Below are positions 12,661 through 25,300 of a stretch of 64,000 bases of DNA, piece by piece; the stretch's first letter is position 1, and every line of letters begins with the position of its first letter. The DNA comes from Hevea brasiliensis (lineage: Eukaryota > Streptophyta > Magnoliopsida > Malpighiales > Euphorbiaceae): contig NC_079501.1 in assembly GCF_030052815.1 (NCBI RefSeq), positions 77,954,979 through 78,018,978 on the forward strand, read 5' to 3'. The position numbers were made by a program, and so were the translations under genes. The notes under the pieces are model-generated. The model was not told where the DNA came from, made no database searches, and saw nothing but the letters and a program-made list of their open reading frames with translations.

Positions 12661-12944
12661 AAGTACTAGAATGATCAACTATGCCATATTGTTCCAATTC
12701 ATGCTGTGTATGGTACTGCTGTGTAAAAGCCAAACAATCCGATTTTTAAGAGGACACTTGGAACTTCTGTCTTTCAAGGATGAGATATAAACAGTGGAAA
12801 TTATGGGATTAGTAACAAAAGGTCCTTATATTGTAACAAAAGGTCCTTATATTCTCACAAGCTACATATGCATACCTGAGGGGAAAACAAAGGAAGTTAA
12901 TGGATTTTGTATCAATTGCACTGCACGGTTAAAGCTGTTCATGT
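12661..12944 (-). other. Probable 3' UTR/downstream region of the helicase gene
   Basis: Sequence just past the stop codon at 12945. It contains two direct copies of GTAACAAAAGGTCCTTATATT at 12813-12833 and 12834-12854. I saw no strong AATAAA signal, so the transcript end is not placed. Confidence 0.4.
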
Positions 12945-13356
12945 CTACTTGCGTTTTTGTCCTGCTTTTCCTTTGGGGTTTTTCTTGGACTTGCCACTTC
13001 CCTTTCCCTTTTTATCTATGTTGTGATTGCTCCACGGACTTCCAGAAGCAACATTAGCCTGCCAAGCATCCATATTGCCCCTAACAAAATAGCAACCTTC
13101 TTTGGAGTTGTTGTCATCATATTCCTCATCCCATCTATCTGATCCAAAGCTTTTATCCATCTGTGCAAATATGTGATTCAGCAAACATTCCATGGACTTG
13201 TTGTCCCTATATTCCTCATCCCATCCATCTGATCCAAAGCTTTTATCCTTCTGTGCGAATATGTGATTCAGCAAAGTTTCCATTCGTGGCTTTCTTGACT
13301 GCAACTTGTTTAAAAGCTCTCCAATTGTTGAGTTATCATTCCGAAGCTTCACCTCA
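12945..13356 (-). CDS. Helicase gene exon 14 (C-terminus, stop)
   Basis: 137 codons including a TAG stop, starting [21 protein letters not shown]. It contains a 30-residue tandem duplication ([19 protein letters not shown] / [19 protein letters not shown]) and a basic lysine/glycine-rich end [22 protein letters not shown] that could act as a nuclear localisation signal or bind nucleic acid. It could be mistaken for a small separate gene, but phase and splice acceptor tie it to exon 13. Confidence 0.82.
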
Positions 13357-16300
13357 CTAAAGAAAATGAATATTCAAAACATGATCATAGTCCAATATAA
13401 TATACAAAAGTAAAGCTTTCATATCAAATGATGGTATGGTGTCTTAAACTATTCAACAGTGCATCTTACCGTCCAGCATAAATTATACAGCACCAAAGAA
13501 TATTTTTCAACCATTATCTCAGTACAACAAGACTCTAAGGCTGCTTGAATAAAACTGATTTGACCACTGCTGAAGGAAAAAGAAGGAAAGAAAATAAGAA
13601 ATATATTAGACTGTTAGGTTTAAAGGAACTTACCTCGCATCTAATGCAGCATGAAGTTGCTTCAATTCATCAAGCATTTTGCAGCTTCTCCAAATAGACT
13701 TCTATTTTCATATTCAGGAGGGCTCTTCTGAAAGATTCCTTCAATTTCAGTACTTAGAATTTGAATGGTTTTCTTTATATCTACCTGAAATAATGATAGA
13801 GTTAGGAAATTAAAAAGAAACAGAAAAATGGATAAAGAAGGAATTGAATATGTATTACTAATTTAAGAATTCAATCAGCAATACAACAAGCGACCCTTTG
13901 AGTTCTTACTCTGTCTTCAACAATTACAATAACAAGAATCAGTACACCAAAGAAACTTTTAAGAAGCTTTGGCCCAGCTATCAGCCAAAATACCCTCGTA
14001 ATACAATATTTTTCTCTCCCTTTCTTTTACATTATTCTCTCCTTATATTGTCCTTCTCGCACATGCATTCCTCCTCTTGTAACGACCTCTAGCTCAGCCT
14101 TTAGTTTCTTCCAGAATCGTCTAGCTCAACAGCCATTCTTTTAGCATTTTCTTTAATCTTCCTTCTGAATATACTCTTAGTGGCCCGTGTCCATTCTGAC
14201 CTACCTGCAATTTTGAATCCATATCATTGCCATCCTCTGAAAGACCAACCTTGTCCTCAAGGTTGAAGGAAGGAAACTGGTTCTGGATATCAACTAAATT
14301 CATCCAAGTTGCTTCTTCCACAGGTTTCCCTTTCCATTGAATCAGAATTTGAATGACCGGGTATTGATCAACTGTAATCCTGCGCCAGTTCAACACTTTT
14401 TCTGGCTCTACCATATTTGCAGTTACTACCATTTCCTTTGGAAGTTCAGTAACAACTGGGTGATTGCCTATCACACGTTTGAGTTGAGAAACATGGAAGA
14501 CCGGGTGAATTCTGGCTTCCACCGGTAAGAGCAATTTATAGGCAACAGGTCCCACACGTTCCAGTATTTGGAAAGGCCCGAAATAACGAGCTGCTAACTT
14601 TGGAATAACTCTCGATTGTAAAGAGATAGACTTGTGTGGTCGGAACTTTAAAAATACTGCTTCACCAACTTAAAATTCAACATCCTTTCGATGTTTATTG
14701 GCAGCTTTTACCATTCTCTGCTGGGCTCTTGCCAAATTGTATTGAAGTTGATGCAATATTTCGTCCCTTTCCAACAAGGTCTGTGCCACTGCTTCCACCT
14801 TCGTTTCACCAGGCAAGAACTTGAGTAAATTTGGCGGTGGTCTACCATATACTGCTTCAAAAGGTGACATGCCTATAGCAGTGTGATGGCTTGTATTATA
14901 CCAATATTCTGCCTAAGCTAACCAATTACTCCACTGCTTAGGCTGTTCTGAAGAGAAACACCTCAGATAGGTCTCAAGGCACCGATTTAATACTTCGGTT
15001 TGCCCGTCCGTTTCTAGATGATAAGCAGTGCTCATTCTAAAAAATGCTCCTTGTGATTTAAAAAGTTCACGCCAAAAATTACTTAGAAAAATTGGATCCC
15101 GATCACTCACTATTGATTGAGGCATGCCATGTAGTCGAACTATTTCCTTTGTAAAAGCAGTTGCTACTTCTTTTGCTGTAAACGGATGTCTTAAAGGTAG
15201 AAAATGGCCATATTTTGAGAGTCGATCCACTACCACTAATATGCAATCAATACCATACGATCGAGGTAAACCCGTGATGAAGTTGTAACACCCTCCCGGT
15301 AGCAACTCCGTACATTCTACTGTTCCGGTGATCGGTGTCGGTCCGGACAGCTAGAACGTTCGGAAAAATATTTAAACTAAAGTCAGGAACCATAATTAAC
15401 TCAAATATTAGTAACAAAAATTTAGTAAAAATTTTAGGAATAAAATACAACTAAGTCAAATGGCTAGCGCCCAAGCGATGGGTAACCCAGGGGGAAGTTG
15501 CGGTTCTCGCAACTAGGAGCCCTAGACCAGAGAGAAAATTCATAAAATAATTTTTGGGACTCCATAGAAGGGTCATTGAGGTTCCTATGACAATAGAATG
15601 CCAAGAAAATATTTAGGAAAATTTTTCAATCAGTCTGAGACAATTTTGACCATTGAGCCAAGCGGAGGGCATTTTGGTCATTTCGCCTTGAGGTGTTTTT
15701 TGGCCGACTTGTCCAGTTGAGTAAATAATTATTATGACAAAAAAATATGAATAAACATTACCAAAAATTAAATTGAGAATGAGTAGTGAAGAAAAGAAAA
15801 GAAAATGAGAAAAAAGGCTCATTTATGACATCATGATGATGTCATTTAAAAGCTACAACCAATCACAATTTAACAACCATTTAACTAACTAATAAAAGAG
15901 ATAAACAAGACCAAAAAAAGACCAAAAGCTAGCAGCCATCTCCTTCCTCCCAAACCAGCCGAAACCCATCCTTAGCCAAACCTCCATTGTTGCTCAAATT
16001 GAGCTTGAAATCTCCCAAAAACCAACCTTAAAATCCTAATATCCTTTCACAAAAAGTCATCCCCACATCACAAGGCAACTCTAGGCAGCCATAAGAAGTA
16101 GGAAATCTAAGGAGAATACAAGTCCAAGAAGTGCCACTTAAAGGTTAGTGCACCTATCTACTTAAAACCCTTATTTTCCATGTTAGGGACTTGAAATCAA
16201 CATGAATTTGTGAATTAAATGAACCAAATTTGTGTGTATGCCTACCATGAATTTCGGCAGCCCTAAGGAAGGAACAATGATGGAGTGTTTTGATGGACTT

Positions 16301-19300
16301 AAAGTGGATTAGAGATCATGTTTAAAGCATGTATGCATGTGGTTAGTGAATGAGTTAGTAATTAAGGTATGTTGTGAAAATTTATAATGGAAACTAGGGT
16401 TTTGAGAGTAAAATATGGACTTGGCTTATGAAATTGTTAAAGAACATTCTAATGGTCAATTAGTGACCATTTGAGGAAATTGACCATAATTTGGACTGAA
16501 ATATAGCATGGCAAAGTGAATGAGTATGCTGCCCAGTGAGTGCAACAGGGTGGCTGTGATTCCAGCCCACTTGGACTGCCATATCTTTGGCTGTGTTGGT
16601 CCAATTGGTGTTTGGCCAATTGGACATGAAACTAGACTTACAATGGCACATTTTGCTGAAGAAACCATGCCCAAAAGACCAAAGAAAGAGGACCAAAAGT
16701 TGGCCCCAATCCGGGTACCACAAGCCAATTCTGCAGAATGACCAAATGAACAGTTTGGCCATAACTCACTGTAGAAATGGTCAATTGACCTGAAATTTTT
16801 ACAGCAACAAGTTAAGACATAGACAAACAACTTTCATGAAGAAACCTACCCCAAATTATGACCAGAACCTAACCAAAATGGCAGTCACAATCACTGTTCA
16901 TGGTACTGTAGATTTGGTAATTCTGCAGTTTTTTCAATCCAGCCAGCTGTGGTTTTTGGACCATATCTGGAGCTACAAAACTCCAAATGGAGTGATTCAA
17001 AAAAGAAAATTAAACTAGACAAAATAAGGAACAACTTTCATGTTTACCATTTCCTCAAATTCCCACTGCAACAGTGCTTAATGGAACAATAAAGTTTGGC
17101 TTCAAAAACTGAAAATTCTGCCCTCTTGGTTTTAAGTTTAGAAATGGTATGGGTGCTCAATTCCAACAAGTTTTAAATGTAAAATGTGGTACATTGGGAG
17201 TGTTAAAACCAATGTACCTATTTTCTATCCAAAAGTCAACATTTTTGTTGACCAATGAGGTGAATAGTGACACCAAAAACTTGAAATTCAAAAATTGAAG
17301 AATTCAAAAGTATCAAATGCCCTAGTATACCTAACAAGATTGGTTTGGATAGTTTGGCATGCCAATAGGGTTCAGTTAGCAGTACTGCACATGGCATTAT
17401 GCCATTCTGTGATTTTATGGCTTTTAGCCATTTTGATATTGTGTTGAGACTTGGCCTCGTGCCTAATACTATTTACAGCTTGTTAGCTGTTCTGTTGCAC
17501 ACCGGGAGATGCATATGTGACCGATGGTGTGACGGCCCGAGGTACTAGATACCCAGTGCCAGTTTACCCGTTTATCCAGTCCAGTCGTCTAGTATAGGTT
17601 ACTTGGGCAACCAAATGAATGAAAATGGACAAAGTTAAAGAAATAAATGAATATAACAGATACAAAACAAATAAGACATATACATTAAATACATATTTAT
17701 TTTCTGCTATTTTCTTGTATTTTATTATTGCACCACTAAGCATCATTGCTTAGCACGTTGCTTTTGCCACGCGTAGGTACTGGAGATACTGAACGTGAGC
17801 CCAGTAGACCGCAGACTGGGTGAGTCCATCCTGCAGCTCTGCACAGTGTCCGTGTCACCTCAACTTCTGCAGTGCATTGGTAGGACACTAGGTGTCATTT
17901 TGGTATTTTGTAACTAAATTTTTATTTTCTTATATGTAGTTGAACTTATGAAATGTATTTTGATGATCATGTAAATAATGAGAATTGTGTTTGTGAATGG
18001 AAAAGAGAATGTTTATTTGTGATTTATACTTGATTATCACATGTGATGGATGATTGAGAACTTAAATTGAAAATTGTTGAGATTATGATATTGAAGTTTG
18101 AGAATGATTGAATGTGAATATTGGAAGTGTTTTTCACAGGTTCCGAAGAACTGTTTTCTCCATTTTAGCCGGTACTCTGTCGGATTTTCTTTAAAATTTT
18201 CGGAACCTCAAATAATTTATAATTTTGATAAATGGCTCAAATATATTATATTTCACAAGTTATATTCAAAAGCATGATAAAAATTAATTAAGGTATATTA
18301 GAGTGTGCCGATACACCGTGTGACATATCTTACCCGGATAAGGGGTGTCACATTTAGTGGTATCAGAGCACGGTTTAGGTGTTTCTGGGCCTAGATTGAG
18401 TCCATACCATGCATTGCATTTGTAAGAGTCGAGGTGACACTAATGCAGATCTGTTTGTCTTTGTTATTTTGAAGAGGATATGGACCCTACATCTCAAAGG
18501 GCAGTTGAGGAGGAAGTGGAGAGTCATGCTCCACTGCGGCCAGTGAGGCTGGGGTATGGGAGAACTGCTCCGCCGACTCAAGCGAGCACCTTTCGGCCTC
18601 CACGAGCGATGTTCCGAGAAATGGCGAATTTTTCAGACAAATGGTGGGGTAATGCCAAGCACCACCACCACCACTCCACACAGTAAATCACATTTAGAAA
18701 GGCTAAGAAAGTTTGGAGCAGTGGATTTCTTTGGCAAGAGAGAAGATGATTCTGTTGCAGCCGAAAATTGGTTGAACAGAACAGGCAGAGTCTTAAAACA
18801 ACTCCACTGCACTCCTGAACAAAACCTAGAGGCTGCCATATCTCTGTTGCAAGATGATGCCTATGAATGGTGGGACACGGTATCCAGTGAAGTGCAGCCA
18901 GAAGCTATAACTTGGGACTTCTTTCTCTCAGAATTCAAGAAGAAATTTGTTTGTATTGTATACCTGGAAGAGAGAAGAAGAGAGTTTATTAATCTGAGGC
19001 AGAGACAGTTGTCAGTGGCCGAGTATGAGAAGGAATTCGTCCGATTAAGCCGCTACGGAAGGGAGATAGTCCCTAATGAAGCTGAAAGGTGTAAGAGATT
19101 TGAAGAGGGACTAAATGACAACATAAAGATCCAGCTCACTGCCTTGGGAATCACAGAATTTACCAAGTTAGTGGAAGTCGCAATAAAGGTTGAAAAAGTA
19201 AGAATCGGTGAGCGGACCGAGAAGGGATAGGCAGAAGAGGGGCCGGTCGATCTAGTTCATCTCCCGCACACAGGAAGAGGTTCAAGGGTCCATCTGCACA

Positions 19301-22300
19301 GAGTTCGGGCCAGCCACAAGGTCGTGGTCGATCTCGGGGGCCCGAGCCACGGTTACCCCTAGGAGAGGTCGGTCCACACCATCGGTGGGCGGCTCTCGAG
19401 GATGGGGTTCAAGGACCAGCCCGGCAACTTACGCATGTCCACACCGCACGAAGTGGCATAAGGGAGTGTTGGAGAATGGCGGTGCTCGCTAAGGTGTGGG
19501 TCGACAGAGCATCAGGTGAGCATCCACGTAGAACGACTACTGTTTGCTCCAACACAAGCGACGCACTGCGCTTTGCACCACGAGAGGGTAGAAAATTTGG
19601 CAAATCGAGGGTGTGGGACCATCACAAAGGCACATCTGAGCGCGAGAGAGGCTGACAGGACCACTGCAAGAGCTTATGCTATTAGAGCTCGGGAGGAGCA
19701 AGATGCCCGGGCGTCATCGAGTGCGTTCTCCCTCTACAATACACCTGTGCATGCATTGGTGGATCCAGGATCCACTCATTCATACATCTGCATCAACCTA
19801 CCCGTAGAAAGGGGGATACTAGTAGGGGAGAGTGACCAAGACATTCTGGTCACTAATCCATTGAGCCACAGTGTGATAGTGAACAAAGTATACAAGGGTT
19901 GCCCGTTAAGGATTCAGGGTTATGAATTCTTGGCAGACCTGATTGAGTTGCCCTTCCACGAGTTTGACGTGATTTTGGGAATGGACTGGTTGTCATGTCA
20001 TCAGGCAATAGTTGATTGCAAATTAAAGAGAATTTCTCTGAAAACTTCTGAGGGTAATGAGATCACTGTTGTGGGTGAAATGACTGATTTCCTGTCCAAT
20101 GTTATCTCAGCCACAGTTGCAAGAAGAATGATGAGAAAAGGCTGTGAAGCCTACCTAGCACATGTGGTGGATACCCACAGTAAGAGACTTCCCAGATGTA
20201 TTTCCTGAAGAGTTGTCTGGTTTACCACCAGAAAGGGAAGTTGAATTTGCTATTGAGACACTGCCGGGTACAGCACCCATTTCCATTGCTCCTTATAGGA
20301 TGGCACCCACTGAATTGAGGGAGTTGAAAACTCTGTTGCAAGAGTTACTTGATAAGGGGTTTATACGCCCCAGTGTGTCACCATGGGGAGCTCCAGGTCT
20401 TTGTTGTAAAGAAAAAGGATGGGACTTTGAGGCTATGCATCGATTACCGGCAGTTGAATAAAGTGACTGTGAAGAACAAATATCCGTTGCCTAGAATTGA
20501 TGATTTGTTTGATCAGTTGAAGGGAGCAGGAGTATTTTCTAAGATTGATCTCAGATCAGGGTATCATCAGTTGAGGGTGAAGGATGCAGATGTGCCAAAG
20601 ACTGCATTCAGGACCCGATATGGGCATTATGAGTTTCTAGTGATGCCCTTTGGCCTAACAAATGCACCAGCGGCATTCATGGACCTTATGAACCGTATCT
20701 TCCATCCACACTTAGATCGGTTCGTAGTGGTCTTTATTGATGATATTTTGGTGTATTCTAAGACCAAGGAAGAACATGATGAGCATTTGAGAATTTTTAC
20801 GCAAACCACGAGAGAAAAGAAGTCAGTATGCTAAGTTGTCCAAGTGTGACTTTTGGTTGAATGAGATTGCATTCCTTGGACACATAGTGTCAGCTGATGG
20901 GATTAGGGTGGATCCCAAGAAAATAGAAGCAGTGATGGAATGGAAGCCTCCCAGGAATACAACTGAGGTCAGAAGCTTCTTGGGGCTAGCTGGGTATTAC
21001 AGGAGATTTGTGAAGGGATTTTCCTTAATAGCTGCTCCAATGACCAAGTTGTTACACAAGAATGTCAGATTTGACTGGAATGATAAATGTCAGACCAATT
21101 TTGAGAAGTTGAAGGCTATGTTGACAGAGGCACCAGTGTTAACACAGCCAGTGTCAGGAAAGGACTTCGTGGTCTACAGTGATGCCTCTCATAATGGGTT
21201 AGGGTGTGTATTGATGCAAGAGGGGAAGGTGGTCGCTTATACTTCCAGGCAGCTAAGGCCACATGAACAGAATTACCCTACCCATGATCTAGAGCTTGCA
21301 GCAATTATCTTCGCACTGAAGATATGGAGGCATTACTTGTATGGTGAGAAGTGCTACATTTACATAGACCACAAAAGTCTGAAATATTTGCTAACTCAGA
21401 AGGAGCTCAACCTTAGACAGAGGCGATGGATTGAGTTCCTGAAGGACTATGATTGTGTGATTGACTATCATCCTGGGAAGGCAAATGTAGTTGCTGATGC
21501 TTTGAGCAGAAAGTCCATCACAACTTTGAGATCATTGAATGCCCGTCTAACTTTGATTCGAGATGGAGCTATTTTGGCTGAGTTGCAAGTGAGGCCAAAC
21601 TCTCTGATAGATTTTAGATGGGCAAAGGCGGATGAAAAGTTAATGGCTATTATGAGCAAATCTCGGAGGAAAGCAACCGACTATGAGGTGAAAGCGGATG
21701 GGTGTCTGTATTACAAAGGAAGGCGTGTGTACGGATGATGGGAATTGAAGGCGATATTCTAAAGAGGCACACACGGTGTATATGCTATGCACCGGGAAGT
21801 ACAAAGATGTATCATGATCCAAGCTTGATATTGGTGGCACAGTATGAAGAAAGACATAGTGACTATGTGACTAAGTGCTTGACATGTCGGCAAGTCAAGC
21901 GAGAACATCAAGTTCCATCGGGTTTGCTACTGACCTATACGCATACTGAATGGAAATGGGATCGGGTCACCATGGATTTTGTAAGTGGTCTACCTCTCAC
22001 CGAAAGAAACATGATGTAACATGGGTGATAGTGGGCCAGTTGTGAAAGTCGACACACTTCTGCGATTAGGACTTAGTACTCACTGGAGAAGTTAGCAGAA
22101 TTGTATATCAGTGAGATAGTTAGACTGTATGGAATTCCACTTTCCATCATATCTGATCGAGACCCAAGGTTTACATTGAGATTTTGGAAGAAGTTGCATG
22201 AATCCTTGGGTACACAACTCCACTTCAGCACAGCTTTCCATCCTCAGACGGATGGGCAATCAGAAAGAGTAATCCAGGTAAACAATTGAACCAATTGAAT

Positions 22301-25300
22301 TAACACAAATATTGAATTAAAATGGTAATAATAACATGAAATATATGTCAGGTCCTTGAGGATATGCTGAGGAGTTGTGTCATTGAGTTTGAGGGAGATT
22401 GGGATAGATACCTCCCACTGGCAGAATTTGCATATAACAATAGCTACCAAGCTAGCATCCAAATGGCCTCATATGAAGCACTGTATGGGAGAAAATGTAG
22501 AACTCGGTGTCTTTGGACTGAATTGGCGAAGACAAGCGGTAGGGCGGACACAGTGAAACAGGTGAGGAGAAAGTAAAACTAATCAAAGCCGATCTGAAGG
22601 TTGCCTCAGATAGACAGAAATCCTATGCCGACTTGAAGAGAAAAGAAATAGAATACACAGTTGGTGACAAAGTGTTCCTCAAGGTGTCACCGTGGAAGAA
22701 AGTACTGAGGTTTGGAAGAAAAGGTAAGTTAAGCCCTAGGTTCATTGGCCTATATGAAGTCATTGAAAGTGTGGGTCCAGTGGCCTATAGGCTAGCTTTA
22801 TCACCAGAGCTGGACAAGATCCACAATGTGTTCCACGTATCCATGCTCAGAAGATACTGCTCAGATCCTTCACATGTCATCTCCAAGGAAGAAATTGAAA
22901 TACAACCGGATTTGACATATGAAGAAGAACCCATACGGATCCTAGCTCGGGAAGTAAAAGAATTGAGGAATAAGCAGATTCCACTGGTGAAAGTGCTTTG
23001 GAGGCACCACAACACCGAGGAGGCAACTTGGGAAAGTGAAGAGAAGATGAGGCAACAGTCCCCTCAACTGTTTGCATCAGGTAAATTTCGAGGACGAAAT
23101 TTAAATTAGAGGGGAAGAGTTGTAACACCCTCCCGGTAGCAACTCCGTACATTCTACTGTTCCGGTGACCAGTGTCGGTCCGAACAGCTAGAACGTTCGG
23201 AAAAATATTTAAACTAAATTCAGGAACCATAATTAACTCAAATATTAGTAAGAAAAATTTAGTAAAAATTTTAGGAATAAAATACAACCAAGTCAAATGA
23301 GCCGGTGCCCAAGCGATGGGTAACCCAGGGGGAAGTTGCGGTTCTCGCAACTAGGAGCCCTAGACCCGAGAGAAAATTCATAAAATAATTTTTGGGACTC
23401 TAGAGAAGGGTCATTGAGGTTCCTATGGCATTAGAATGCCAAGAAAATATTTAGAAAAATTTTTCAATCGGTACAGACAATTTTGACCCGCTGAGCCAAA
23501 CGGAGGGCATTTTGGTCATTTCGCCTTCAGAGGTGATTTTTGGCCGACTTGTTCAGTTGAGTAAATAATTATTATGACAAAAAAATATGAATAAACATTA
23601 CTAAAAATTAAATTGAAAATGAGTAGTGAAGAAAAGAAAAGAAAATGAGAAAAAATGCTCATTTATGACATCATGATGATGTCATTTAAAAGCTACAACC
23701 AATCACAATTGAACAACCATTTAACTAACTAATAAAAAGAGATAAACAAGACCAAAAAAAAGGCCAAAAGCTAGCAGCCATCTCCTTCCTCACAAACCAG
23801 CCGAAACCCATCCTTAGCCAAACCTCCATTGTTGCTCAAATTGAGATTGAAATCTCCCAAAAACCAATCTTAAAATCCTAATATCCTTTCACAAAAAGTC
23901 ATCCCCACATCACAAGGCAACTCTAGGCAGCCATAAGAAGTAGGAATTCTAAGGAGAATACAAGTCCAAGAAGTGCCACTTAAAGGTTAGTGCACCTATC
24001 TACTTAAAACCCTTATTTTCCATGTTAGGGACTTGAAATCAACATGAATTTGTGAATTAAATGAACCAAATTTGTGTGTATGCCTACCATGAATTTCGGC
24101 AGCCCTAAGGAAGGAACAATGATGGAGTGTTTTGATGGACTTAAAGTAGATTAGAGATCATGTTTAAAGCATGTATGCATGTGGTTAGTGAATGAGTTAG
24201 TAATTAAGGTATGTTGTGAAAATTTATAATGGAAACTAAGGTTTTGAGAGTAAAATGTGGACTTGGCTTATGAAATTGTTAAAGAACATTCTAATGGTCA
24301 ATTAGTGACCATTTGAGGAAATTTGACCATAATTTGGACTGAAATATAGCATGGCAAAGTGAATGAGTATGCTGCCCAGTGAGTGCAGCAGGGTGGCTGT
24401 GATTCCAGCCCACTTGGACTGCCATATCTTTGGCTGTGTTGGTCCAATTGGTGTTTGGCCAATTGGACATGAAACTAGACTTATAATGGCACATTTTTGC
24501 TGAAGAAACCATGCCCAAAAGACCAAAGCAAGAGGACCAAAAGTTGGCCCCAATCCGGGTACCCTGCAAGCCAATTCTGCAGAATGACCAAATGAACAGT
24601 TTGGCCATAACTCACTGTAGAAATGGTCAATTGACCTGAAATTTTTACAGCAACAAGTTAAGACATAGAAAAACAACTTTCATGAAGAAACCTACCCCAA
24701 ATTATGACCAGAACCTAACCAAAATGGCAGTCACAATCACTGTTCATGGTACTGTAGATTTGGTAATTCTGCAGTTTTTTCAATCCGGCCAGCTGTGGTT
24801 TTTGGACCATATCTGGAGCTACAAAACTTCAAATGGAGTGATTCAAAAAAGGAAATTCAACTAGACAAAATAAGGAACAACTTTCATGTTTACCATTTCC
24901 TCAAATTCCCACTGCAACAGTGCTTAATGGAACATTAAAGTTTGGCTTCAAAAACTGAAAATTCTGCCCTCTTGGTTTTAAGTTTAGAAATGGTATGGGT
25001 GCTCAATTCCAACAAGTTTTAAATGTAAAATGTGGTACATTGGGAGTGTTAAAACCAATGTACCTATTTTCTATCCAAAAGTCAATATGTTTGTTGACCA
25101 ATGAGGTGAATAGTGACACCAAAAACTTGAAATTCAAAAATTGAAGAATTCAAAAGTATCAAATGCCCTAGTATACCTAACAAGATTGATTTGGATAGTT
25201 TGGCATGCCAATAGGGTTCAGTTAGCAGTACTGCACATGGCATTATGCCATTCTGTGATTTTATGGCTTTTAGCCATTTTGATATTGTGTTGAGACTTGG

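Noticed and set aside
12945..13352. A separate small gene encoding a lysine-rich 135-residue protein
   Set aside because: It begins inside an exon whose acceptor and codon phase continue exon 13 of the helicase gene.
16456..16830. Paired frames repeated at 24302-24676 that look like a conserved short protein
   Set aside because: They are similar because both lie in the two LTRs of one element; there is no independent sign of translation.
18358..18370. A tRNA gene, because of the TGGTATCAGAGC tRNA end
   Set aside because: Only the 12-nt primer-binding complement is present, with no cloverleaf; likewise at 45212 and 44913.
18655..18686. A polyhistidine tract at the start of a gene
   Set aside because: A CAC microsatellite inside element B gag; the gag core is read in the other frame at that point.
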